A DNA stretch of 64,000 nucleotides, taken from contig CM064480.1 in the NCBI GenBank assembly GCA_032716605.1, positions 28,882,129-28,946,128 of the forward strand. The letters are read 5' to 3'. The notes below the pieces were generated by a model, which saw nothing but the letters and a program-made list of their open reading frames with translations, had not been told where the DNA came from and did not search any database. The translations under genes were made by a program, and so were the position numbers. Of the stretch, positions 30,295 to 42,392 are shown piece by piece. This DNA comes from Paralithodes platypus. Lineage: Eukaryota; Arthropoda; Malacostraca; Decapoda; Lithodidae. How positions within the stretch are numbered: the stretch's first letter is position 1; each line of letters starts with the position of its first letter.

Positions 30295-31769
30295 TCACTA
30301 AACACACAATGGAGTATGAAGGTAAGCTTAGAAACACAACCAATGAATAGTACTTAAAATATTTTCTATCTCCGAGCACAGTCGCGGATCTGGATAGAGT
30401 TCAGGTATTTAGCACAGCTTAACTATATTGCTTTTATCTGGAATCGTGTTCACTATTTACGATCGAGGGTGTTTACAAGTAATATCTTCAACTATAATAT
30501 TTCACTGTACTTGTAAAGAATTTGACTTGCGATGTTATTTATAAAAGAGAGTTATTTGTATCACTATGCGCATATTGGGTTATTTACCATGCGCACTGGT
30601 ACGAGAGTAAGTTCAAAGCCAACTGGAACTGGACTTTGTAATATATCCTTCGTGTTGGAATAATGGCAGAGTCGCTGGTGGACTCTGAAATATTTTCACT
30701 TGGTCGAAATAATGGCAGAGTCGCTTAGCATCAAAATCGGTTTAAATGGAATACATTCGGAAATCACTTCTACTGATCAGAAACACTTCAGTAGCTCATA
30801 AAACATTGATAACTGGAATTCGTTTATCTAAATTCTTAGTATTAACACTATTACGGATTTATGATGTTTTTAACACTTTACGGGACTATTTATTTTCACT
30901 TGGTCGAAATAATGGCAGAGTCGCTTAGCTGGAAAAGTGGCTTAAATATGCTAAATTCAAAAATCACTTTTAATGGTTGGGAATGCTTCAGTAGATTAGG
31001 AAGCGTTAGCTAAAGTAATACTTTTCTTTAATTTCCGAATAGTAGCACGATTATGGATTTTTTTTAATTTTTAGCACTTGATGGGACTCTGTTTATTTTA
31101 CTCTCGAACTTGGATTTATGGCAGAGTCACTTGGGGGACTCTGTTTATTTTGCGAGCACTTAGCAGGTTACACTTAGACACTTTCTTTCCTTTTATGTCA
31201 TCGACTTAGACGTCCTTTATATCTTCTTTTCCACGATGATTCTGGTGTTTGCTGGATGTCGTCTTCTGCTCCTCCGTGGCCATCCAGGTTGGCCGGCTGT
31301 GTGAAGATAGTTACAGATGGGTTGATGGGCTTGGGGTCTTAAGTATGGCTCCGTAACATATAGTAATCGTCTGGCAACTACAGTTGGGCACCATACCGGA
31401 CTAACGCAAGTATTTCAGAGGTTTGGAGAAATACTCGACTATCCTGACCTGTATATCAACCGTTGATGGAGTCCTATTAAGGTACTCTTTAAATAGGGTC
31501 TTGAATATCGTGCCTCAGTAAGAACGTATATGGCACGACATCAGACTAACGCAGTAAGTTTGTACAAGTACTCTTACTGACTGTTCTGACCGTTTTAAGA
31601 GGTTCGGAGGACCCAGGGCGGTGTTTAAACCTTTCAGTTACACAGTCTAATGGGAGGCCACAGACTCAGTGCACCTAGGACTTGTATCTGCAGAGTGCCC
31701 TTGAGGGTATCTCGCCAAGCCCTTTTTCTCACAGCGGTCTCAGATGTTTCGAGACTACCTGTGAAAAGT
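30295..31769. other. Repeat-rich non-coding stretch with TAATGGCAGAGTCGCT motif
   Basis: After one 39-bp unit, the text holds a motif [A/T]TAATGGCAGAGTCGCT near 30,660, 30,709 and 30,909 and a variant near 31,116, often next to TTCACTTGGTCGAAA or GGACTCTG. Copies at about 30,694 and 30,894 are 200 bases apart with similar following sequence, pointing to an old tandem duplication. No ORF is supported. Confidence 0.45.
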
Positions 31770-32660
31770 GGTAGTGTTCACTTCCAATAGTAATAAGTAG
31801 AGAGGTCGGTGGTGCCGGAGTCTCTCAACTCTTACTAGAGAAAGTGTAACCTAGCAGAGAAGGCAATGTTAGGTACTGGGAGGCCAGTAGTAACAAAGTT
31901 CCTCTACAAGGACACTTTTGTACAGTGTTCACTTCCAAGAGTAATAATAGAGAGGTCGGTGGTGCCGGAGTCTCTCCACTTTTACTAGGGAAAGTGGGAC
32001 CTAACAGAAGGGACAATGTTAGATACTGGTGGTGTCAGTAGTAACAAAGTTCCTCTACAAGGACACTTTAGTACAGTGTTCACTTCCAAGAGTAATAATG
32101 GAGAGGTCGGTGGTGCCGGAGTCTCTCCACTTTTTCTAGGGAAAGTGGGACCTAACAAAAGGGACAATGTTAGATACTGGTGGTGCCAGCAGTATCAAAG
32201 TTCCTAGAGCAGGACTTTCGCACTTTTCACTCTAGAGAATATTGAGGACGGTGGTGCCGTTCACTTCAACTTCTTTTAGAGAGGGTGCTTGTGGACTAAC
32301 CTTTAACTAGGAGAAAGGAGCGGAGGTGCCGTAGGTCCTTCTTCCTAAGTTGAGGAAAACTTTATACCAGTAACAGTAGCTATGTTAATCACTGGTGGTG
32401 CCAGTGGTAACAAAGTTTCCTGTAACAGGACACAGTTTCGGTAACTGAATAATAATAATGAAGTTCCGGGAGGCCGTTCACTTCACTACTATACTTTTAG
32501 TAGACACCGCCTATCAAGATTCTCTATGTTAGCCGGGTTGTGCCACAACTAACAAAGATCCCTAAAATAGGATTTTTTATCTCACAGACAGTATATTGAA
32601 CTTTCGGTGGTGCCGTAGGTCCAGCTGAATGGAGGTTTAATTTTAAGACTTCTAAAGGTG
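31770..32660. repeat. ~152-bp tandem repeat, three clear copies then degenerate
   Basis: GTGTTCACTTCCAA begins units at about 31,773, 31,925 and 32,077. Each includes AGAGAGGTCGGTGGTGCCGG or a close variant and AACAAAGTTCCTCTACAAGG. Further decayed copies with GGTGGTGCC and CACTTC blocks go on to about 32,660. Pairs of minus-strand ORFs (31,825-32,016 and 31,985-32,167) merely reflect the period. Confidence 0.75.
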
Positions 32661-32992
32661 GGAGGCCAGTACTCAAGAAGCCTTAAAATTGCTTAACTCT
32701 CCTAAATTATCCTGACCTACTACTGAGGATTACTGCGAGGGGTCCTTCCTAACCTATAGGATGGTAAGGGCATGACAAGATATCCTTAGAGAGGTCTATA
32801 GAACCTTCTGGTTCTGGTGGTCAAAATATTTTCTTTATAATCAATTTACTAAGTGATGGGATGATGCTTATTTCAAAATACATCTCAACTGTGAAAGGGA
32901 CTTCATCAAGGGTTAAGTAAATAATTATATTTATATCGGTAAGCTCAATAAAGCCTTGGAAAACACTAAATTTGTTCAAGGAAAAGAGTTCC
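32661..32992. other. Unassigned sequence
   Basis: A/T-rich sequence left of the piggyBac element; I see no gene. Confidence 0.35.
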
Positions 32993-33439
32993 TTAACCCT
33001 CCTGGCCCGGGCAGGCTCTCCTAATGACGGAGCTCGTATCCGGGCGATCTGGTCGAATATCAACAAAAGTAAACTAAGGCTAATCTCGCTTAATATATTA
33101 CCTACATTAATCAAACATATATAGAAATGAGCGCCTTACCTTCCTGCGTAGAATGGCGTTGAGTAGAGCTCTCTAGCTCAACTGGTTCCGGAGTGATGGT
33201 GATGGAAGTGGAGGTAACTTTTGCCGCGTATTTACCTCGGCGCGTCCGAACACTCAACCGCGGCCCCGGCTATGATGCCCAGTTGCACTCGTCGCTCCAC
33301 CCGCAATTATGCCGGGAAGCGATTTGATAGTGTTTTATTGGTTATTCTGTCATTTATTATAGTTATTATGTTATTTTCACTCAATAAAGTTATTTATATG
33401 AACTTATTTGTGTCTCTGTCACTTATTACTTCGTTTTAT

Positions 33440-33835
33440 TATTATTATGATTATTAGTGTCACTTTCACTGGACTTTGATAATTGGTAGTGTCATTTCCC
33501 CTTTTATGTATTGTTAGGTAAGCTAATAATATAGTGTCACTGCCACTTATTCATATTGTTATGAAGGCACTTATTATTACTTGTGTGTGTCTCTTTCACT
33601 TATACTTAGTTTTATTATTATTATACTGTCACTTTGACTGGCCTAGGCTTATTGAGTGTCATTTTCACTTATTTATTGTTAGAAATATATATTTTAGTGT
33701 CACTTTCACTTGTTCATATTGTTATTGAAGGCACTTATTATTACTTATGTGTCCTTTTCACTTATACTTAGTTATATTATTATTCTTAGCCTACATTTGA
33801 GTGTCACTTTCACTGTTGTCACTTCCACTTCAAAA
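33440..33835. repeat. Spaced TGTCACTTTCACT motif series in piggyBac 3' region
   Basis: The 13-base motif or one- to three-base variants occurs about nine times between 33,450 and 33,830, spaced 30-90 bases, in A/T-rich DNA. It lies between the transposase stop and the left terminus. It could be transposase-binding sites or a decayed satellite. Confidence 0.5.
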
Positions 33836-36335
33836 GTTTGTTAGAGTGTGGAAGTCGTTGAAGCAGGTGCCAGCACACAGTCCAACTTGACACTCGAGGC
33901 ATTCCCAAGTGGTTTTTGTGGGTTTGCGGGGTCTGCGAGTTGTGTGGCTGCACACATGGCACCTCTTCTGACTCCTAACGTTACTACCTGGTGCTTTGAA
34001 AGGAAGGGCGTTGAGCTGGTGCTTCCTGAAGAATTCAGCACACCCCGTTCTGTCAAGCTGGCCTGGTCCTTGTATTGGCCTGCCTGGTGTACCCGCATGT
34101 TTAGCCAGGAGCTCAAGTAGCACCTGCTTGTGGAACTTCCGCAGGGACTTGTACTTCTTGGCTCCTGGAGTCCTCAGACGGTAGATGTTGTAGGCATTGA
34201 GGACCGACATATCTACCGTATGCAGGATAAACTTCTTGTACCACCTGCAAGATGTTCGCAGGCAGTCGATGAAGCCCATCTGCATGTCGGACTTGTCAAC
34301 GAGGCGCATGTTGATGTTATAATCCAGGACAGCAGCTGGTTTTTGGACTGGGTTCTTGGTTGTTCGGTCCACCTTCCCTGTGGCGACCATCTGGGCCTTG
34401 TGGCATGTGGTGAGGAGGTTGACCTTGCGCTGGTCATGCCAGTGGATGGAGAGGATGGGGCCACTCTTCTTGTGGAAGATGTCCGCCTTCTTCGTCTTGG
34501 TTGGGTAGCCTGGCATGCCCTTCCTTTTGCCCTTGACTGTGCCGACAGTTCCGGTCTTGCGGTCATGGAGGTACTTGGTCAGGAGAGGCGACGTGTAATA
34601 ATTATCTGTGTAGAGGATGTGGTTATTATTGAAGTGCCTCTCCATCATCTTCTTCGCTACAGCGCCACCAAAACCAATGAGAGGGTCAGTCACAACTTCT
34701 CCAGTCTTGCCGCTGTAGACTATAAAGTCCAGCACATACCCCGTCAAGCAGTCGCAGAGGACGAAGAGCTTGATGCCGAAGCGGTGTCTCTTGGACGGGA
34801 TATACTGTCGGAAGTGCAGCCTACCACGGAACAGGACCAGAGACTCGTCGAGGCACATCTTCTGGAAAGGAATCAGGTATGTGGTGAACCGATGACGTAT
34901 CATGTCATACAGCTTCCTGATCTTCCATAATGATTCGGGAAGGTGGACTGCCATGTTGTTTGTCAGGTGGAGATAGGAGAGGATGTCGAAGTACCTGTCC
35001 CTGGACATGTTTTGCCAAATGATGGAGTCGTTATGATGTCGCCAGTGATCCAGTAGTCAGCCAGAACGTGCTTCCTTATATGAGTCATCAGCATTGTGAG
35101 TGCCAAGAACACATATAGTTCTGCCACAGTGAGAGCTCTCCATGCCACCATCTTGGCACTGGTCTTCCTCCCAAGAAAGTTGGCACAGATAGCATGGTGG
35201 TGATTTGTCTCTTTGACGAGGTATTCCATGATTTCATTGTCATAGAAGCCACAGAAAAGTTCACTGGGGGTAGCATCTGGGCCACAGGGATATGCTGGTG
35301 ACACCCCAGAACCCATCTGTACCTCGTCAAAGGCAGGACAATCTGGCTCAAAATCAGCTCCATCTGTCCACACAACAGGTCGGATGCTGATGCTCGAGGT
35401 CGTGCTGCAGCAGGCACACGCCCTGGACGCCCTGGCACACGCCCTTGGCCACGCGGACGCCCAGGCTTACGCCCTGCACACCCACGCCCAGGCCCAGGCC
35501 CAGGGGCAGCGGCGTCGGCAGGCTGACCACGTCCACGACCTCGCCCTCTCGCTCGATTTGTCGGCACATCCTCTTCCTCTTCCTGTTCCTGTTCCTCTTC
35601 CTCTTCCTCCTCAGGCGACGTCAGGTCATCTGGGGCAATGTTGGGGTCGTCAGCATCCTCTTCAGGAGACAATTCTGGTGAAGAAGTGACCGGGCGTCGG
35701 CGGTGTGGGGCGCGGGAGGCTGCGGGAGCTTCAAGAATGGGAGCCGAGGCCTCGGGAGTTGGGCTCCTTTTGCGGCGAGCCGAGGGCTTTTCAGCAGCAA
35801 ATAATGCTCTGCGGTGTGTTGAGGCCTGTGGCACATCACCAATACCACTTGAAGAGGCCCTTTGGTCATCCTGAACGAGAGATGAAGGCGAGGGCTTTGG
35901 GTGACCCACGCGGCGTCCCGTGTCAAGGCGTCGGGACAATGGAATGCGGGTGGTTGCTAGGCCAGGGTCGGCGTCATTATCGCTATCTTCAGCTTCCCTA
36001 TGCTTTTCTGCGGCTGCCCTGCGTGCTTTTTTAGCTGCACTTTTGATCAAATATTGTTTGTAGAAATATTTGCCCACTTTCAAGGGCGTACGGGCAGGCA
36101 AAGGGGAAGGTCCTGGGCTAGGGCTAGGGCTAGGCCAAGGCTGACCTAGCAAAGATGGCGAGGGGGTAGGCCTAGGTTCTAGCACACTGGGAAGCTCAAT
36201 GGCACCTTCCTGAAACACTTCCACATCAGGATCATCACTACTGTCTCCCCCCTCAAATAAATCGACATTATCGTCGTCTCCAAAGCCCACGAAATCGTCT
36301 TCACTTTCACTTATAAATTGTACCTTGTCCACCAA
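33830..36335 (-). pseudogene. piggyBac transposase (two frameshifts)
   Basis: DDE transposase that cuts and joins at TTAA. The N-terminus (36,335 down to about 35,373) is acidic (FISESEDDFVGFGDDD), then Pro/Ser- and Arg/Gly-rich (RARGRGRGRGQ). A second piece (34,963-35,373) carries the N-terminal part of the transposase fold (ELFCGFYDNEIMEYLVKETN, FLALTMLMTH). The third piece (33,830-35,008) has the catalytic core: Asp in KMCLDESLVLFRGRL, Asp in ILYTDNYYTSPLL, and Asp in NMRLVDKSDMQ. The C-terminus is a Cys-rich domain with CHVCSHTT, CLECQVGLCAGTC and a final FHT. All three catalytic Asp are kept. Frameshifts near 35,373 and 35,010-35,030 break it, unless these are assembly errors. Confidence 0.9.
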
Positions 36336-36730
36336 GCTTTCGCCACTGCTCTCTTCATCACTTTCAAAAAGTTGTCACTGTATAGCGCTATCACTCAACA
36401 AACGCTTAACTTTCTTTTGTTGAGCTCTCTTCTCGGTTGCAACAGGCGTTGAAGTTGCGAGTGGGGTAGCACTGGGGCCCGCGGGAGGTTGCAACGAATC
36501 GGACACGTCGGAATTTTTTTTTTCAGTATTACTCGCTATGGCGGCCACGTACGAACTGATAACACTAGTAGTTGAGGCTTGGTGGCGCTGCGGTCGCTCC
36601 TACCATGCCAAAATTGGCCGCGCAAATTTTGAAGCACGCTTTCAAGCACAAGGATTTTAAAATGACACCCGGGTTCCGGCCCTTTTTTTTTGGTGTCATT
36701 TTAAAATGACACCCGGGCTGGAAGGGTTAA

Positions 36731-37429
36731 ATCTTAGTTTGAGCGGGAGGTTTGGTATCGTGTGCACAACAAAATAAAGAAATGCAGGATGCGCATCGAA
36801 GTATTTTATAGGTCATACTCCGTCATGGGAGTCTATTAATGCGGATCTACTGATGTATCAATGCTAGTAGGATTTATGCAGACAATGATTCATAAAACAT
36901 ATCATTGTAAGTGAATTAATATAGTGTTTAGGTAGGCATCATTCTCAGAACGTGTTGGTATGCCTGATGAGTTAGCGCGTGAGCCGCCCGTTTCCGGTGC
37001 GTGTTGGGAAACACCAGCTCCACTTCGGCGTGGTGTCTATTTTGGTACTATCTGCTATCTATATAACTTATAGGAAAGAAGAGCATGTGTATTGTATAAT
37101 TAGAAGAGATAATCATAGGATAAAAAGAAGGCATATATCTATGTGTGTAGGAAACAATGTCCCAAAGATCTATTGAGGTGTTACTTCATAATAATATTGC
37201 ATAATCAGGTTCTAACAAAAACATCATAACATATTCATTTCATACTGGTTGATTATATTCTTAGTATCTATAATACATCTTATTATTAATCATACATGAT
37301 ACATATTCTTATTCACTATATATGGTACATGGATTATAAAGAGTAAGACAAAAAGGAAAACATATATTGTGTCTTTAAATTCTCTTCAAAAGGGTTGATG
37401 GAACACTATTATTGAAATGCTAGGTTTTT
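36731..37429. other. Unassigned AT-rich sequence
   Basis: A/T-rich with no supported feature; the ORF at 36,979-37,176 has no known motif. Confidence 0.4.
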
Positions 37430-37645
37430 CCAGGTTAAATAGGAAGGGAAATATCCCCAGGCTACCTTTAGGATCAACCTTTCCTGGTACCTGGCGCGGG
37501 GTATGAACCTCTGAAGGGAATTTAACCCTCCTAAAAACCCACAGGTTTTGAGATGCCTTGGGTGGGGTTCGAACCCTGGTTAGTGATGCACCACCATCAC
37601 CACCAGGCCTGCGTGCTAACCCACTGTACTACCACGGACGTACTA
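37430..37645 (-). repeat. tRNA-derived SINE
   Basis: On the minus strand, TAGTACAGTGGGTTAGCACG (A-box-like) is followed about 45 bases later by GGGTTCGAACCCC (perfect B-box type), then a ~110-base body. The two boxes are further apart than in a tRNA gene, so it is a SINE or pseudogene. The family differs from the SINE at 24,945. Confidence 0.6.
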
Positions 37646-37824
37646 AAAGTATAGCAACCTTAGTCCGATTTTTAAGAACCAGGTGATAGTCTCGTGGTGT
37701 TATCACGTGATGAGTTTATTGGACTTACCATCCACGACTATTTTACGCTATACCTGACGTCAACTCGGGTAGTACATTATTGTGGTTGCGGGACATTTTC
37801 GAGGGCATTACACCGATCATCCCA

Positions 37825-37836
37825 CCGCTGCCACCA
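37825..37836 (-). promoter_or_regulatory. Candidate tRNA primer-binding site next to LTR-like end
   Basis: Read on the minus strand: TGGTGGCAGCGG, one base away from the repeat that starts TGTTATGCC at 37,838. TGG at the start and this spacing fit a retrotransposon PBS just 3' of a 5' LTR in minus orientation. Confidence 0.5.
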
Positions 37837-37837
37837 A

Positions 37838-39692
37838 TGTTATGCCCTGTTTTTCTACAGGATTAACTTGGGTAATGTGAGTTCTAAATGACTGGGTATA
37901 TAAGGCTGCATGCACAATACAAGGTATGAGGAATAAAGAACACAAAGAAACACATGGTAACAAGATACACGATCACGTTTCTTGATATACCACTGCAGAA
38001 TACTCGTGCAAGACAATATAATAGAATTGAACAACACTAGCATAAGTGGATCTGGATGGAGCCTAGTCTCCCACTTCCAACGTTCAGGTATTAATCTTCT
38101 GATCACTGGCTTTAATTCAACAGGTTTATATACCGAAGACCATCAATGTTACTTATAGAATCATATTCACTGTTAGATTTATTACTGGTAGCTCTGGTGC
38201 ACAAGTAGTAGTTCACAGACTTGATTAGACACGCGTATTTTAGAGCACGGGAATTCTAGTAACCTCAGGGGGTACTGATCTAAGTTTTATATTCTTGTCT
38301 CAGAAATACATAGAACGCAAATCAGTGGGCGAACATTCAGATATCACTAGGGTTTCACTTCTATGTATAATATCTGGGTATATGGTTGATTACGAGAGTT
38401 AGTATCGCCTGTTAATTAATGGACACTGATACGCTTAGCACTTCCTAATTGAATGGTTATATGAATTATACTGGGGCAAAGAGATAGCCACTTCGTAGAA
38501 ATATTAATAAGTGAATCTCTAAACAGCACTGTAACAATGTAGTACTGATAAAGGGAATCTTGGGTAGTATCTGATGGGTCTGGTCCTGGTTATCTTGCGT
38601 CCATGATGTTGGGGGCTAACGACTGGTTCCGCGGCCGTCCAGGGGGTCCATATGTATGAAGTTCTCAAATACGTGGACAGGTCCTTCTATCCAAATCTGC
38701 CACGGAGTCTGCCAGCTCTGGAACTTACTTCTCAGTTACTAGCATGGATAGAGCTCAAGGTTAACTCTGGTGACCAACCGGGGTTGGTGTCTATCTTTCA
38801 ACTGATTTGACTGGGGGCGGGAGCTAGGTTTATAGGCTCGGTTCTGGACCGTGTAGACAATAGGGATCTCGAGTCTTATGGACTTATTTGAGCTCTCAAT
38901 AGATATGGGGACTAGGTAAGATGGTGATTACTGTTGTGGCACATGGCTATAGGAAGCCTTCATATTTTAATATAACTGAGCCTTAGTAAGAGGTACTATT
39001 TTGGCTATACTGGAAGTATTTATGGGAGAGAGACTGGATCTACTTTGCCAGGAGGATGGGGACAGCTGTGATAGGAGCGTCTCTCTTAGATTGTTCAATC
39101 TTCATTCTATGGTATAGCTGAGGTGCTAATTTAGTGATCAGAGTATGCAAGAAAGGTAAATGGTTTATTGTGAGTTAATAGAGGTGAGTAAAGGTGTTAG
39201 TCATGCATGGTTAGTTCATTGATAGGAAGAATTCCTGTGCTACCTGGCAATGACTCAGAAGTCAAAACAGGGGTCAGGTATACCTCCGCGGGGGTGGGGG
39301 TCTCCCACCTCGGGTGGGTAAAAAAGGGGTAGCCGGGCGCTCTCTCTCTGAGATGGTCGTCCGGCGGCTGTGGCTAGGGGCTTGCCATATCACCAGTGTT
39401 TGTAATAACCCTCTGTTTATGAGACAGATGTGGGTCTTCTTAATATCCAAACCGAAGGTGCCTTGGCTAGCTGGTTTTAATCGGTTGGTTGTTAATCGTA
39501 TGGTTTGCTGGATGTGGTGGAGACTGGTTGCTAACTCTGCCACATTTATCTGGAAGTATGGCAATAGAAGTTAGTTACTGGTGAGGCGGCTAGCCTCGCA
39601 CCGACGACCATTGGGTGCAGGGTTGTGAATAGGTTGTAAGAGAATAGATGGCATGCAAGGGGTTAGTAAAGTTCTAATGTTGTTCTGGCCTA
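37838..39692 (-). repeat. Family A long LTR-like repeat, copy A1
   Basis: 1.85 kb with relatives in reverse at 44,740-48,580 (A2) and in the same orientation at 48,614-59,973 (A3), both interrupted by other insertions. It starts TGTTATGCCCTG beside a PBS-like site, so it is probably the 3' part of an LTR in a minus-strand element. It has no coding region conserved across the copies: the ORF at 39,274-39,564 is matched in A3 but not in A2. The far end is lost to a piggyBac insertion at 39,693. Confidence 0.65.
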
Positions 39693-39988
39693 TTAACACC
39701 TTATTAGCGGGCTAGGCGGTATTTTACACGTGCCGCCCAGCGGGCACAATCCCGAAATATTCGCTCACTTTCACTCGCCCTAGCGCCGTAACTATGGCTC
39801 CAATCGGAACGAAACGATGATTTTTGGAACGAACAACTCTTCGTCTCCCCATAGAAGTCTATTCTGAATGAATTGAGCGAGTGTGGAGGGTGGGAGGAGG
39901 TGAGGAAGGGAGGCTACTTTTTGGTGTATTTCCCAGGCGCGTTCGGATGCGTTCGCTTTGTCCTGACTTCGGCCTCACGCGCGTCTAT

Positions 39989-40059
39989 TATTCCTTCGGT
40001 AAGCCCTCTTATTTTATCTTGTTTCTCCTTATTTCTGTATTCTCTGTATTCTCGCTCTT

Positions 40060-40092
<33 letters not shown>

Positions 40093-40458
40093 CACTCCTC
40101 TCGTCTGTCTGTCTGACTCTCTCTCTCTCTCTCTGGCTAGCTCGCTTTCTTTCTCTCTCTCTCCTCCCTTCTCCTTCGTACGCGCTGTCTCCCTTCCTCC
40201 CTGTCTCTCTTCTCTATATTTCTCCCTTTCGTATATGTAATTCTCATTATTCTTTTCTCTAATCCCTCTTTCTTTATTTGCTTGTAATATTTCTGTATTA
40301 TTATATCTTTTTCACTCTATTTTCAGTTCAGTTTCTGTATTCTCTTTCATTTATCACTAATAAATTTCATTCCTTACAAGCTACCGTACAAATACGGTAT
40401 TCCTTCGGTAAGCCCTCTTATTTTATCTTGTTTCTCCTTATTTCTGTATTCTCTGTAT

Positions 40459-40501
<43 letters not shown>

Positions 40502-40800
40502 CACTCCTCTTATCTGTCTGTCTGACTCTCTCTCTCTCTCTCTGGCTAGCTCGCTTTCTCTCTCTCTCCTCCCTTCTCCTTCGTACGCGCTGTCTCCCTT
40601 CCTCCCTGTCTCTCTTCTCTATATTTCTCCCTTTCGTATATGTAATTCTCATTATTCTTTTCTCTAATCCCTCTTTCTTTATTTGCTTGTAATATTTCTG
40701 TATTATTATCTTTTTCACTCTATTTTCAGTTCAGTTTCTGTATTCTCTTTCATTTATCACTAATAAATTTCATTCCTTACAAGCTACCGTACAAATACGG
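39989..40800. repeat. Tandem duplication (~400 bp) with CT microsatellite
   Basis: A unit starting ATTCCTTCGGTAAGCCC occurs at about 39,990 and 40,399, each with (CT)n runs and ending CTTACAAGCTACCGTACAAA. The two are nearly identical. The Ser/Leu-rich ORFs here are CT-repeat artefacts. Confidence 0.85.
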
Positions 40801-40821
40801 TATATATATATGATTATATAT

Positions 40822-40861
<40 letters not shown>

Positions 40862-42306
40862 CTGTATATCGGTGTATATCACGGTATACGGCATATTTCT
40901 CTCCTTACGAAAGGAGAGAAGAGTCATAGCAATTTCAAGGTCACCTTCGTAAGGAAACAAATATACCGTACATGGTGATATATATACGCCTATCAAATGA
41001 TTGATATCAATATACGGTATATATATATATATACTGTATTTTGGTGAATATTGATATCAATCATTTGATAGGCGTATATATATCACCATGTACGGTATAT
41101 TTGTTTCCTTACGAAGGTGACCTTGAAATTGCTATCACTCTTCTCTCTCCTTTCGTAAGGAGAGAAATATACCGTATACCGTGATATATACGCCTATCAA
41201 ATGATTGATATCAATATATATATATACTGTATATTGGTGTATATTGATTTCAATCATTTGATAGGCGTATATATCACGGTATACGGTAGATTTCTGTCCC
41301 TACAATGTACCGATACGTACATGATGATAGGTATGCCTATCAAATGATTGATATCAATATACGGTATATATATATATATATATATATACTGTATATTGGT
41401 GAATATTGATATCAATCATTTGATAGGCGTATATATATCACCATGTACGGTATATTTTTTTCCTTACGAAGGTGACCTTGAAATTGCTATGACTTCTCTC
41501 TCCTTTCGTAAGGAGAGAAATGTACCGTATACAGTGATATATACGCCTATCAAATGATTGATATCAATATATATACTGTATATTGGTCTATATTGATTTC
41601 AATCATTTGATAGGCGTATATATCACGGTATACGGTACATTTCTGTCCCTACTATGTACCGTACCTGTGACCTGGAAATTGCTATGACTCTTCTCTCTCC
41701 TTTCGTAAGGAGACAAATGTACCGTATACCGTGATATATACGCCTATCAAATGATTGATATCAATATATATACTGTATATTGGTCTATATTGATTTCAAT
41801 CATTTGATAGGCGTATATATCACGGTATACGGTACATTTCTGTCCCTACTATGTACCGTACATGTGACCTGGAAATTGCTATGACTCTTCTCTCTCCTTT
41901 CGTAAGGAGACAAATGTACCGTATACCGTGATATATACGCCTATCAAATGATTGATATCAATATATATATACTGTATATTGGTCTATATTGATTTCAATC
42001 ATTTGATAGGCGTATATATCACGGTATACGGTACATTTCTGTCCCTACTATGTACCGTACCTGTGACCTGGAAATTGCTAGGACTCTTCTCTCTCCTTTC
42101 GTAAGGAGACAAATGTACCGTATACCGTGATATATACGCCTATCAAATGATTGATATCAATATATATATACTGTATATTGGTCTATATTGATTTCAATCA
42201 TTTGATAGGCGTATATATCACGGTATACGGTACATTTCTGTCCCTACAATGTACCGGTACGTACATGGTGATATGTATGCCTATCAAATGATTGATACCA
42301 ATATAC

Positions 42307-42340
<34 letters not shown>

Positions 42341-42392
42341 ATATATTGATTGAAATCATTTGATAGGCGTATATATATATATATATATATAT
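40800..42392. repeat. Palindromic satellite with nested inverted repeats
   Basis: Units of about 196-199 bases (for example landmarks at 41,607, 41,803, 42,002 and 42,199) each built of inverted pairs. GGCGTATATATCACGGTA pairs with TACCGTGATATATACGCC, CTATCAAATGATTGATATCA pairs with near-complementary TGATTTCAATCATTTGATAG, and a third palindrome is CTCCTTTCGTAAGGAG. TA-rich tracts sit at the centres. The strand would fold into a series of cruciforms. It is embedded in the piggyBac element. Confidence 0.85.

Larger units (their letters stand above)
32993..36730 (-). mobile_element. piggyBac transposon, both ends visible
   Basis: TTAA at 32,993-32,996 and 36,727-36,730 flanks CCCTCCTGGCCCGGGCAGGC on the left and the complement CCCTTCCAGCCCGGGTGTCA on the right. 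It is 3.74 kb with a minus-strand transposase. A 19-base block TTTTAAAATGACACCCGGG is repeated directly near the right end (36,654 and 36,702). Between the left end and the gene is a series of TGTCACTTTCACT motifs (33,440-33,835). TTAA plus CCC termini and the transposase make the family assignment secure. Confidence 0.9.

Noticed and set aside
34130..34930. 266-codon plus-strand ORF
   Set aside because: Antisense shadow of the piggyBac transposase, which has all catalytic motifs on the minus strand.
37530..37645. Functional tRNA gene on minus strand
   Set aside because: Good B box, but the A-B spacing is too long for a normal tRNA and a SINE body follows.
39274..39564. 96-codon minus-strand ORF, also found at 59,213-59,536
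   Set aside because: Conserved only because A1 and A3 are recent copies; the A2 copy has stops and altered frame.
39873..40667. Ser/Leu-rich possible membrane proteins
   Set aside because: Product of CT microsatellites in a tandem duplication.
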